A stretch of DNA of 64,000 nt from JAIEPW01 sp964471915 (GTDB lineage Bacteria > Acidobacteriota > Terriglobia > Bryobacterales > Bryobacteraceae), in NCBI GenBank assembly GCA_964471915.1, contig CAYYID010000007.1, positions 59,441 through 123,440 of the forward strand, written 5' to 3'. The notes below the pieces were generated by a model. It made no database searches. It saw only the letters and a program-made list of their open reading frames with translations, and was not told the DNA's origin. Numbering within the stretch: position 1 is the first letter of the stretch; the number at the start of each line of letters is the position of its first letter. The position numbers were made by a program, and so were the translations under genes. Below, in pieces: positions 36,844 to 44,842 of the stretch.

Positions 36844-36880
36844 CTGCCAATATTGTATACAGACTGGCAGTGCACGCCAA
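36844..36880 (-). promoter_or_regulatory. vapBC promoter with operator inverted repeat
   Basis: On the minus strand: -35 TTGGCG (36875-36880), 17 bases, -10 TACAAT (36852-36857). An inverted repeat CTGCCA...TGGCAG (36865-36870 and 36844-36849) straddles the -10 and abuts the vapB ATG, the expected operator for autoregulation. Confidence 0.7.
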
Positions 36881-36909
36881 GCCCTTTTGTTGCGTCACTG
36901 TAGGCAGGG

Positions 36910-37782
36910 ATGAGTGTCCTCGACGATCTCCAACGCCTGATCCAGGACCCCCCTCCGGCCCATCTCTTTGAGATCTCGGAGGCAGGGATCGCCATGGCCA
37001 ACCTCGAAGGCGCGCCGCGGCTGGCGTTCGAAGCGCTGGAGCCGGGCGTGCTCGAAGTCGGCCCGTTGCACGACAACATAAAGAAAACAGAACACTTAGC
37101 CAAGGCAATCGAGGCTCTCACCCCGGTCAACGGACGCCGCAACCGGCCTGCCGCGCTGATTCTGCCGGACTTCGCGGCGCGGGTTTCGATCCTCGACTTC
37201 GACAAGTTCCCTTCGAACGAAGACGAGCAGCTCTCGCTGGTGCGCTTTCGGTTGAAGAAAGCCCTGCCGTTCGACATCGAGTCCGCCATGGTGAGCTACT
37301 ATTCCCAGCCGGGCAAGGGGAATCAGGTGGAGGTGATCGCGTCGGTGGTGGCGCTTGAGATTCTGGCGCGCTATGAGCAGGTGTTCCGGGGCGCGGGGTT
37401 CCATCCCGGCTCCATCACTACCTCGACGCTGGCGATGCTGAACCTTTACTCCGGCGCGGGAACGGGCGTGGTGGCAAAGAAGTCGGGCCGGGTGTTGACC
37501 ATTTCGGTGATGCGGGACGGGATCCTGAAGCTGATCCGGTGCCTGGAGGTCGCCTCCGGCCATGAAGCCGAGGAGACCGCGGCGGCGCTGCTGCCGACGC
37601 TGGCTTTCGTCGAGGACCAGTTGGGCGCGCCGGCGCGCCGGCTGCTGCACTGCGGTTTCGGCCAGCAGCCGCCGATGCCCGGGATCCCGGGACTCGAAGT
37701 CGAACCCCTCGGATCGCGCTTTGGAACACCCGGCGAATACAACGCGGGACTCCTGGGGTACCTCGAAGGAGCCGGGGCGTGA
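36910..37782 (+). CDS. pilM: PilM-like actin-fold protein
   Basis: 290 residues. N-terminal LFEISEAGIAMANLEG and the run RFRLKKALPFDIESAMVSYY with LPFD fit PilM/GspL actin-like proteins; VIASVVALEILARYEQVFRG is a further family feature. Acts in the cytoplasm at the base of the pilus or secretion machine with PilN. Starts the five-gene operon 36910-41079, and overlaps pilN by four bases. Confidence 0.8.
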   Translation: MSVLDDLQRLIQDPPPAHLFEISEAGIAMANLEGAPRLAFEALEPGVLEVGPLHDNIKKTEHLAKAIEALTPVNGRRNRPAALILPDFAARVSILDFDKFPSNEDEQLSLVRFRLKKALPFDIESAMVSYYSQPGKGNQVEVIASVVALEILARYEQVFRGAGFHPGSITTSTLAMLNLYSGAGTGVVAKKSGRVLTISVMRDGILKLIRCLEVASGHEAEETAAALLPTLAFVEDQLGAPARRLLHCGFGQQPPMPGIPGLEVEPLGSRFGTPGEYNAGLLGYLEGAGA

Positions 37783-38354
37783 GCCAGCGCTACTCCATCA
37801 ACCTGGCGAGCGAGCCCTTCCGCCGGGACCGGCCGCTGCTGGCCGCGTCCGTCGCTCTGGGCGTGATTCTGATCGGATTGGCAGGGCTGCTTGGCTGGAT
37901 GGTGTACCAGGAGCGCGGGCGCCTGGCCGAAACGCGCGAAGCCGTGGACCGGATGCAGCGCGACGTGGCGCGCCTGGACGCCGACCAGGCCAAGCTCGAC
38001 GCCCAGTTGCGCGAGCCGCGCAACGCCGCCGTGCTGGAGCGCAGCCTGATGCTGAACACGCTGCTGACGCGCAAGGGAATCAGTTGGAACCGCATCTTCT
38101 CGGATCTGGATAGGGTGATGCCGCACAACGTAAAGCTGATCCAGGTGCGGCTGCCGCAGGTGAACCAGAACAACGAAGTGCTGCTCGACATGATTGTCGG
38201 CGCGCAGTCGCCGGAGCCCGTGCTCGATCTACTGAAGAAGCTCGAAATGTCAGCCCGATTCGGCCCGACGTCCGTCCACACGTCGCTGCCGCCCACCGAG
38301 AACGAACCTTTGTACCGCTACCGCGTGAGCGTGACCTATGCCCAGAAGCTCTGA
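37779..38354 (+). CDS. pilN: PilN-like inner-membrane protein
   Basis: 191 residues: short cytoplasmic N-terminus (SINLASEPFRRDRP, PilN's PilM-binding-type tail), one TM (about 19-43), coiled coil (about 45-100), then a ferredoxin-like alpha/beta domain (RVMPHNVKLIQVRLPQV; LDLLKKLEMSARFG). Overlaps pilM by four bases and pilO by 17. Confidence 0.8.
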   Translation: MSQRYSINLASEPFRRDRPLLAASVALGVILIGLAGLLGWMVYQERGRLAETREAVDRMQRDVARLDADQAKLDAQLREPRNAAVLERSLMLNTLLTRKGISWNRIFSDLDRVMPHNVKLIQVRLPQVNQNNEVLLDMIVGAQSPEPVLDLLKKLEMSARFGPTSVHTSLPPTENEPLYRYRVSVTYAQKL

Positions 38355-38955
38355 CCTGCGGGCGCTGCTGCAGGCGCGCGACACCAAGACGCTGGTGCGG
38401 CTGGGGCTGGGCCTGCTGCTGGTGGTGAACCTCGTGCTGTTCGGGCTGGTGCTGTACCCGCCGGGCGGCTCGGCCGGCGATCTCGAGACGCAGCTGCAGG
38501 CGTTGCGCGGGCAACTGCAGCGCAAGCGGCTGCAACTCGACCGCACGCGCGCCCTGGCGTCGAAGGTGCAGAAGGGCCGGGAGCAGGGCGATGCGTTTCT
38601 GGGCAAGTATTTCCTGAACCAGCGCCTGGCCTTTTCGCAGGTGCTGGCCGACTTGAACGCCGCGGCGAAGCAGTCGCAGATCAAGCCCCGGGAGGCGAGC
38701 TTCGAGCTGCTGCCGATCGAAGGCTCGGACGACCTGAGCATGATGACCATCACCGCGAACTTCGAGGGCACTTACGCGGACCTGATGCAATTCGTGCGGG
38801 TGCTCGACCGGATGGACCGTCTGGTGATCGTCGAGAGCCTGCAGGCGTCGCCGCAGCAAGGGCGTCCGGTGCTGGATGTGCGGCTGAAGCTGGATACGTT
38901 CGTGCGCGACGACGGGGCGGGGTTGCCGGCCGGTTCCTCGGCGGGGGGACAGTGA
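38338..38955 (+). CDS. pilO: PilO-like inner-membrane protein
   Basis: 205 residues with one TM helix (about 20-42), coiled coil (QLQALRGQLQRKRLQLDRTR) and a periplasmic ferredoxin-like domain (FEGTYADLMQFVRVLDRMD). Forms a heterodimer with PilN in type IV pilus systems. C-terminus Gly/Ser rich. Next gene starts two bases on. Confidence 0.8.
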   Translation: MPRSSDLRALLQARDTKTLVRLGLGLLLVVNLVLFGLVLYPPGGSAGDLETQLQALRGQLQRKRLQLDRTRALASKVQKGREQGDAFLGKYFLNQRLAFSQVLADLNAAAKQSQIKPREASFELLPIEGSDDLSMMTITANFEGTYADLMQFVRVLDRMDRLVIVESLQASPQQGRPVLDVRLKLDTFVRDDGAGLPAGSSAGGQ

Positions 38956-38956
38956 C

Positions 38957-39685
38957 ATGGCGATGAACCTCGGCGCGGAACCAAAGAAAGTGCTGGCCCT
39001 GGTGGGGCTGCTGGCGGTCGCGCCCGCAGCTTACTACTGGGCATCGCAGCCGGACACGGCCGGGCCGGCGGGATCCGCCGCCGCGACCTCCGCCGCGCGG
39101 CCGGCGACGCCGCAGCAGATCCGGTCGGCGCCGCGCGTCGCGCAGACCCCGCGCCGCGCCGGGGCGGGCAGCCGCACGCTGGGCGAGTTCAAGCCTTCAC
39201 TGAAGGTCCCCGAGGGGACCGACCTGACCAAGATTGACCCGACGTTGAAGCTCGACCTGTTCACGCAGGTGCGCAACGCGCCGGCCGAAGCCGGCGCCCG
39301 CAGCCTGTTCGATTTCGGCGCCGCGGCGCCGCCCACCATGCCGCAGATCGCGGCGCTGCCGAAGGTGGCGCCCATCAAGCCCGGGTTCCGCGAGTACGGC
39401 CCGCCGAAGCCGGAGCCGCCCCCGGCGAAGGTGACGCCGCCCCCGCCGCAGGCGCCGCCGATCCCCTTGAAATACTACGGCTTCCAGATGCCGCGGCCCG
39501 GCGCGAAGAAGGCTTTCTTCCTCGAAGGCGACGACATCTTCGTCGCGGCCGAGGGCGAGCTGATCAAGAACCGCTACAAGGTGGTGCGCATCGGCGTAAA
39601 CTCGGTGGTAGTGGAAGACACGCAGTTCCAGACCGCCGCAAACGCGCAGCAGACGCTGCGCCTGGAGCAGGAGAACGCGGGATGA
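38957..39685 (+). CDS. PilP/GspC-like periplasmic protein
   Basis: 242 residues: N-terminal TM (VLALVGLLAVAPAAYYWAS), Ala/Pro-rich linker, then a C-terminal beta domain of the PilP/GspC homology-region type (IPLKYYGFQMPRP, KKAFFLEGDDIFVAAEGELI, NRYKVVRIGVNSVVVEDTQF). It would link the PilNO platform to a secretin. No lipobox is evident, unlike classical PilP. Overlaps the pseudopilin gene by four bases. Confidence 0.75.
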   Translation: MAMNLGAEPKKVLALVGLLAVAPAAYYWASQPDTAGPAGSAAATSAARPATPQQIRSAPRVAQTPRRAGAGSRTLGEFKPSLKVPEGTDLTKIDPTLKLDLFTQVRNAPAEAGARSLFDFGAAAPPTMPQIAALPKVAPIKPGFREYGPPKPEPPPAKVTPPPPQAPPIPLKYYGFQMPRPGAKKAFFLEGDDIFVAAEGELIKNRYKVVRIGVNSVVVEDTQFQTAANAQQTLRLEQENAG

Positions 39686-41079
39686 AGCGCGAGGTACAGC
39701 GGAAGCCGGGCGAGCGCGGGTTCGCGCTGTTGCTGGTGTTCCTGATGGCTTCCGTAATCGCGCTGTTCCTGTACCGGCAAGTGCCGCGCGCGGCCTTCGA
39801 GGCCCAACGCGACAAGGAAGAATTGCTGATCGAGCGCGGGGAACAGTACAAACTGGCCGTGCAGCGCTACTTCGTCAAGTACCGCAAGTTTCCGCAGGAC
39901 GTGAAGGAGCTGGAGAACACCAACAGCCTGCGGTTCCTGCGCCGCCGCTACATCGATCCGTTGACGGGCAAGGACGAATGGCGCCTGATCCACGTCAACG
40001 CCGCTGGCGTGCTGACTGACTCGAAGGTGCAGCCCTTCCAGGATCCGCTGAAGTCGGGCCCGGGCAGGACCGACACCACGCAACAGACCACCGCGGGGTC
40101 CGAGAGCGCCGTGAACCAGGCGGCGATGTTCCGGCCCAGCGACCGGACGCTGCCGACGGCGCAGAGCTTCGGCCAGCAGGCGCAGCCGCAGCCGATCGAT
40201 CCGAACCAGCCCCAGCCGGGCGCGTTTCAGCCCGGGATCCAGCAGCCGGGTTTTCAGCAGCCGGGCCAACCTGGGGTCCAGCAGCCGTATCCGGGTCAGC
40301 CCGGGTTCCCCGGCCAGCCGACCGTGTTCCCGGGTCAGCCGGGGTACCAGCAGCCGGGAATACAGCAGCCCGGTCTTCAACAGCCGGGCCAGCCGGGATT
40401 CCAACAGCCCGGATTTCAGCAGCCCGGGTTCACGCAACCCGGTCAGCCCGGATTCCAACAGCCCGGCCAACCAGGATTTCAGCAACCAGGGTTCCAGCAA
40501 CCAGGTTTCCAGCAGCCGGGTTTGCAGCAACCGGGCCTGCAACGTCCCGGTTTTCAACCGGGCATGCAGCAGCCGGGTTTCAATTCCCCCGGGTTCGGGC
40601 AGCCCGGACTGGGCCAGCAGCAGAGCGGACTGCCAACGCAGACGCAGAGCCAGGGCGTGAACCTGATCAACAACCTGCTGACGACGCCGCGCCAGCCGCC
40701 CGCCGGGATCTTCAACAATAATCAGGGCGGCCAGTTCGGCGCGGGCGGACTCGCGGGCGTGGCGTCGAAGTTCGAAGGCAAGGGGATCAAGGTCTACAAC
40801 GAGCGCTCTAAATACGAAGAGTGGGAGTTCGTCTTCGACATGAAGAACGATCCTCGCATGCAGCAGCAGATGCAGCAGTTCCAGGGCGCCAATCCGCTGG
40901 GCGGACAAGCCGTGCCGGGCGGGCAGGGCAACCGGCCGGGGGGCCAGAACCCTGGGGGACCGGGGTCCGGGTTCGGAGGGCCGGGATTCGGGAACCCGGG
41001 TCCGGGGAATCCGGGGCAGGGAAATCCGAACCGGCCGGGCAGTCCTGGCGGTGGCGGCGGGTTCCCGCGCCGGCCGTAG
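39682..41079 (+). CDS. Pseudopilin with long PGQ-rich repeat region
   Basis: 465 residues. The N-terminus has a prepilin-like site (ERGFALLLVFLMASVIALF) after a 12-residue basic leader, but no Glu at position 5 of the mature form. A globular part (YKLAVQRYFVKYRKFPQDVK to YIDPLTGKDEWRLIHVNAAG) resembles GspG-type major pseudopilins. Residues about 175-310 consist of QQPGFQQPGQPG-like repeats, then a short conserved block (SKFEGKGIKVYNERSKYEEW) and a Gly/Pro-rich tail. Last gene of the pilMNOP-like operon. It is probably exposed at the cell surface or in the periplasm. Confidence 0.75.
   Translation: MKREVQRKPGERGFALLLVFLMASVIALFLYRQVPRAAFEAQRDKEELLIERGEQYKLAVQRYFVKYRKFPQDVKELENTNSLRFLRRRYIDPLTGKDEWRLIHVNAAGVLTDSKVQPFQDPLKSGPGRTDTTQQTTAGSESAVNQAAMFRPSDRTLPTAQSFGQQAQPQPIDPNQPQPGAFQPGIQQPGFQQPGQPGVQQPYPGQPGFPGQPTVFPGQPGYQQPGIQQPGLQQPGQPGFQQPGFQQPGFTQPGQPGFQQPGQPGFQQPGFQQPGFQQPGLQQPGLQRPGFQPGMQQPGFNSPGFGQPGLGQQQSGLPTQTQSQGVNLINNLLTTPRQPPAGIFNNNQGGQFGAGGLAGVASKFEGKGIKVYNERSKYEEWEFVFDMKNDPRMQQQMQQFQGANPLGGQAVPGGQGNRPGGQNPGGPGSGFGGPGFGNPGPGNPGQGNPNRPGSPGGGGGFPRRP
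40232..40616 (+). repeat. In-frame PGQ repeat tract
   Basis: About 385 bases of degenerate repeats with units of 12-15 bases encoding QQPGF, QPGQPG and similar, inside the pseudopilin gene. Codon choices vary between units (CCCGG, CCGGG, CCAGG), so it is old rather than a recent slippage array; length variation between strains would still be likely. Confidence 0.8.
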
Positions 41080-41095
41080 GCGTTCGGCGCCGGGC

Positions 41096-41677
41096 TTAGA
41101 GGGCAGGCTTGCCCTGGTAAACCATCTTGCTGACGTCGAACTGGATCTGCCGGAATGGCAGCGGGATCCCGGGCAGATACAACTGGAAGGTCACCACCTT
41201 GTCGCCGGGGTCCAGTTCCTTCGGAAACACCAGCCGCAAGTACGGATCCGAGGACGAGGGCGGGAAGTGTCCGGAGAGCCGGATCTTCTTCTTGCCGGCC
41301 CGCAGCACGCTGTCCTCCATGCGCCGGATCTCGGAGCTTTGTTCCAGTTGCGCGCGATCCGCGTAGCGGATCGCCACGATGATCGACTTGCCCTGATCCT
41401 CCTCCAGGAACGCCAGGTACTCCTCATACAGCGGGTCCGTGGCAACGCGCTTGGCAAAGCGGCGGGCCATCTTCTCCGCCTCGCGGACCGGCGCCGCGGA
41501 GGCGATGTAGATCTGCACGGGCGGCGCGTCGTTGGGGTTGCGTCCGGTGCCGCTCGACAACTGCGCCCAGGGGGACTCCGAGAGCAGTTGGTTAACTTCC
41601 GCGGGCGTCCATTCCTGGGGCGGCCTGATCTCCCAGAAGGGAGGCGCCAGCGCCAGCAGCGTGAGGAGGTACAGCAT
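41096..41677 (-). CDS. Secreted protein of unknown function
   Basis: 193 residues with a short signal (LYLLTLLALAPP), then PPQEWTPAEVNQLLSESPWA, an alpha/beta stretch with REAEKMARRFAKRVATDPLY, and a beta-rich C-terminus (LRLVFPKELDPGDKVVTFQLYLPG). No family recognised. Similar small secreted proteins are frequent in Acidobacteria-like genomes, but that is from memory of style. Start overlaps the PLP enzyme stop by one base. Confidence 0.7.
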   Translation of the reverse strand: MLYLLTLLALAPPFWEIRPPQEWTPAEVNQLLSESPWAQLSSGTGRNPNDAPPVQIYIASAAPVREAEKMARRFAKRVATDPLYEEYLAFLEEDQGKSIIVAIRYADRAQLEQSSEIRRMEDSVLRAGKKKIRLSGHFPPSSSDPYLRLVFPKELDPGDKVVTFQLYLPGIPLPFRQIQFDVSKMVYQGKPAL

Positions 41678-42630
41678 CAGGAGGCGATGTAGCCGGCGAG
41701 GGGCGCGGGATCGACGTTGCCGCCCGAAAGGACAATGCCGACGCGTGTGAGTCCGGCGGGCAGTTTGTGGAAGAGCGCGGCGGCCGCGCCCACGGCGCCC
41801 GACGGCTCCACCAGAATCTTCATCCGGAAGAGCAGGAAGCGCAGGGCGGCGCGGATCTCGTCATCGGTCACCAGGATCACCTGCTCGACGTGCTCCTGGA
41901 TGATCGGAAAATTCACGGCCCCGGGCTTCTGGGTGCGCAGCCCGTCGGCGATGGTCGTCGGGGGCGGGATCTCCAGCCGCTCGCCGGCCTGGAGCGAGAG
42001 GAAGTAGTCGTTGCCGTCGGCGGGCTCGACGCCGAACACGCGGATCTTCGGATTCACGGCCTTGGCGGCGATGGCGCAGCCGGCCAGCAGCCCGCCGCCG
42101 CCCAGGCACACCACGAGGGCGTCGAGGTTAGGCTCCTGCTCCATTAGTTCGAGGGCGACGGTGCCTTGCCCGGCGACGATCCATTCGTGGTCGAAGGGCG
42201 GCACCAATGCGGCGCCGGTTTCGGCGGCGATGGCGCCGCTGAGGTCCTCGCGCTTCTGCCGGAACCGGTCGTAGGTGACGATCTTGGCGCCGTAGGCCGC
42301 AGTGGCCGCCAGTTTCGCCTTTGGCGCGTCCTCGGGCATCACGACGGTGGCGTGCGCGCCCACGGCGCGGGCGGCGATGGCGACCGCCTGGGCGTGGTTG
42401 CCGGAGGAATGCGTCACCACCCCGTGAGCGAGCTGTTCCGGCGACAGGGAGAACAGGAAGTTCGCCGCGCCGCGGATCTTGAACGCGCCGCCCTTCTGGA
42501 GGTTCTCGCACTTGAAGCGAGCGCTGACGCCGGCTTCCGCGTCGAAGCTGCGTGAGGTGAGCACGGGCGTCCGCCGCGCGAGGCCCTTGATGCGGTCGGC
42601 GGCCTTTTCGATTTCGTGGATCGTTACCAT
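41677..42630 (-). CDS. PLP-dependent threonine dehydratase/serine racemase-type enzyme
   Basis: 317 residues, fold type II PLP enzyme: Lys51 Schiff base in KGGAFKIRGAANF, SSGNHAQAVA (phosphate/carboxylate loop), and tetraglycine GGGGLLAGCA. The absence of a C-terminal ACT domain and the short length suggest catabolic threonine dehydratase or serine racemase. It converts serine/threonine to ammonia and 2-oxo acid, or racemises serine. Coupled (TGATG) to the downstream secreted protein. Confidence 0.9.
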   Translation of the reverse strand: MVTIHEIEKAADRIKGLARRTPVLTSRSFDAEAGVSARFKCENLQKGGAFKIRGAANFLFSLSPEQLAHGVVTHSSGNHAQAVAIAARAVGAHATVVMPEDAPKAKLAATAAYGAKIVTYDRFRQKREDLSGAIAAETGAALVPPFDHEWIVAGQGTVALELMEQEPNLDALVVCLGGGGLLAGCAIAAKAVNPKIRVFGVEPADGNDYFLSLQAGERLEIPPPTTIADGLRTQKPGAVNFPIIQEHVEQVILVTDDEIRAALRFLLFRMKILVEPSGAVGAAAALFHKLPAGLTRVGIVLSGGNVDPAPLAGYIAS

Positions 42631-42656
42631 GGCGGCGACACGACCAGAGTACTACG

Positions 42657-43310
42657 TCAGCCCGCGAGGATGATCTTCTTGCGCACCGCGTAGAGCACGA
42701 GATCCGCGGTGGAGTGCAGATCCAGCTTTTGCATCAGGCGGGTCCGGTGGGTTTCCACCGTGTAGGGGCTGAGGCCGAGCTGGCGGGCACATTCCTTGTT
42801 GGACCGGCCTTCGGCGAGCAGTTGCAGGATCTCTTTCTCGCGCTCGGTGAGCAGTTCGTAGCTGTCGTTGAGGCCGCGCTCCTGCAGGGAGCGGGCGGCG
42901 TCCGTGGACATGGCGCCGGCGACGGCGGGATGGAAGTAGCTGCCGCCGAGGGCCACCGCGCGCAGGGCGGGCACCAGATCGGTGTCGGCCGAATCCTTGA
43001 GCAGATAGCCGCGCACGCCGGCGTTGAGCGCGCGGATCAGGTAGCTTTCGTCGGCGTACATGCTGAAGAGCACGATGGCCGTTTCGGGCCGCCGCTTGAG
43101 GATGCGCTGGGCGGCGTCGATGCCGTTCAGGCCCGGCATGGCGATGTCCATCAGGACAATGTCGGGCCGGAGTTCGTCCTCCAGGCGCACGGCTTCGCGG
43201 CCGTCGGCCGCCTCGCCCACCACCTGAAAGTCCGGCTGGAGTTCCAGCAATCCGCGGAGGCCGCGGCGCACAATGGCGTGATCGTCAACCAGAAGAACGC
43301 TGAGTTTCAT
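42657..43310 (-). CDS. NarL/LuxR-family response regulator
   Basis: 217 residues: receiver domain with LLVDDHAIVRRG, phosphoacceptor Asp55 (IVLMDIAMPG) and Lys105 (GYLLKDSAD), and C-terminal LuxR-type HTH (LTEREKEILQLLAEGRSNKE, LSPYTVETHRTRLMQKL). Partner of the histidine kinase directly upstream, ATGA overlap. Targets unknown. Confidence 0.95.
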   Translation of the reverse strand: MKLSVLLVDDHAIVRRGLRGLLELQPDFQVVGEAADGREAVRLEDELRPDIVLMDIAMPGLNGIDAAQRILKRRPETAIVLFSMYADESYLIRALNAGVRGYLLKDSADTDLVPALRAVALGGSYFHPAVAGAMSTDAARSLQERGLNDSYELLTEREKEILQLLAEGRSNKECARQLGLSPYTVETHRTRLMQKLDLHSTADLVLYAVRKKIILAG

Positions 43311-44677
43311 GCAGTAGTCCAGACGGCGGGAAGCTCCACATTCAGGTGGAAGCCCTCCCCGGGTTCGGAGGAAAACGTGATGGCGCCGCCGACTTCGCGA
43401 GCGCGCTCGGTCATGGAGGTCAGGCCCAGGCCGGGCTTGCGGGTGGACGGCAAACCGACGCCGTCGTCGCGCACGCGGAGGCGGATGTGGCGCGAGTCAT
43501 GGTCGAGGGCGATCCACACGTGGCGCGCCAGCGAATGGCGGGCGCAATTGGTGAGGGCTTCCTGGGCGATGCGGTAGAGCGCCGTGCGGACCGGGTCGGG
43601 AATCGGGTCGCAATCGCCCGACACCTCCACGGCGGCGGGGATCCCGGTGCGGCTCGTAAATTCGCGCGCCTGATAGCGCAACGCCTCTTCCAGGCCGCAG
43701 TCGTCGAGCATCGGCGGGCGCAGTCCCATGGCGATGGTGCGGGCCGAGCGCATGGCGCCGTCGATCAGCGCGCGGATCCCGGCGAGTTGCACGGCGAAGT
43801 CGCGCGGATTCTCGCGCAGCAGGTCGAGGCGGCTGAGTTCCAGGCGCAGCGCGGTCAGCGTCTGGCCGATCTCGTCGTGCAGTTCGCGGGACAGGGCCTT
43901 GCGCTCCTGCTCTAGTTCTCCCGCCAGCCGGCCGGAGAGCAGCCGCATCTCCTCTTGGCCGCGGGCCAGCTCCCGGTTCGCGTCGCGGTTCTCGCGTTCC
44001 AGGCGTCGCACGCGGCTGACCGTGAAGTAGCTGAGCAGCAGCGCTCCCCCGAGGGCGCACAGGGCGAACGCGAGGACGACGACGCGAACCGCGCGCCGCC
44101 GGGTCCCGATGCGCTCGAACTCCTGCGCGTGTTCGGTGCGCTGGAAGCGGGCGACATCAAGGATCAGTCCGGACAACTGGTCGCGGTCGGACAATTGCGG
44201 CGCGGAAAGAACGGCCCGCGCGCGCCGCTGTTCCACCGGCCAGGAAAGGACCTCGCTGGTGGCCTGCCAATCGGCAGCCAGCGACTCGCGGAGGCGGCGG
44301 AGGGCCTCGGTGCGGGTGGTTTCGGCGAATTCCTCCTTGTCTTTCCGGTTACCGATCAAAGTCAGGAGTCCGTCGATGCGCCGGTACTGGGCTTCGAGTT
44401 CGGCTCGCACTTGGCCGGGACGATCCGTGGCGAGGTATTCGCGCAGCAGCGCCGAGCGGTTCAGGATTTCCTGGCGGAGCTGGTCGAGCGTGTCGTGATC
44501 GGCGAGGTGGTCGCGTTCGATGGACTCGATCTCGCCGCCGCGGGACCGCGCAAAGTGATCGACGCCCAGGCCGATGGCGAGGTACAAGAAGCAGAACAGA
44601 GCGGACACGCCCGCAAGCATGGGCCAGCGCGAGGGAAGGCTCGGAACGGGTTGGTCCGGCAGGGCCACTATTAGCAC
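43307..44677 (-). CDS. Sensor histidine kinase, NarX/HisKA_3 type with CHASE3-like domain
   Basis: 456 residues. TM1 (about 18-38), a helical periplasmic CHASE3-like sensor (about 45-180), TM2 (about 200-225), HisKA_3 with His267 in SRELHDEIGQTLTALRLEL, and HATPase motifs IAQEALTNCARHS, VRDDGVGLPS and GLTSMTERA. Signals to the coupled response regulator. The inducing signal is unknown. Confidence 0.94.
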   Translation of the reverse strand: MLIVALPDQPVPSLPSRWPMLAGVSALFCFLYLAIGLGVDHFARSRGGEIESIERDHLADHDTLDQLRQEILNRSALLREYLATDRPGQVRAELEAQYRRIDGLLTLIGNRKDKEEFAETTRTEALRRLRESLAADWQATSEVLSWPVEQRRARAVLSAPQLSDRDQLSGLILDVARFQRTEHAQEFERIGTRRRAVRVVVLAFALCALGGALLLSYFTVSRVRRLERENRDANRELARGQEEMRLLSGRLAGELEQERKALSRELHDEIGQTLTALRLELSRLDLLRENPRDFAVQLAGIRALIDGAMRSARTIAMGLRPPMLDDCGLEEALRYQAREFTSRTGIPAAVEVSGDCDPIPDPVRTALYRIAQEALTNCARHSLARHVWIALDHDSRHIRLRVRDDGVGLPSTRKPGLGLTSMTERAREVGGAITFSSEPGEGFHLNVELPAVWTTA

Positions 44678-44842
44678 CCTATTCTAGAGCCTGACGGCAC
44701 TCCGCCGCTGAGGCGGGCCTGCCGCGGGTGTGTTGCCCGGCCGCTGCCGGCGAAACGGAGAGGTGCGGCGGGCGTCACGGCGGGCCCCTTGTCCTGCGAG
44801 GTTCTTTCCCCAAACACGGGGGGAGGGCTTACGGATCCGCGG

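Noticed and set aside
40232..40616. Possible CRISPR-like repeat array
   Set aside because: Repeats are short, in-frame and encode PGQ motifs of a pseudopilin; there are no spacers.
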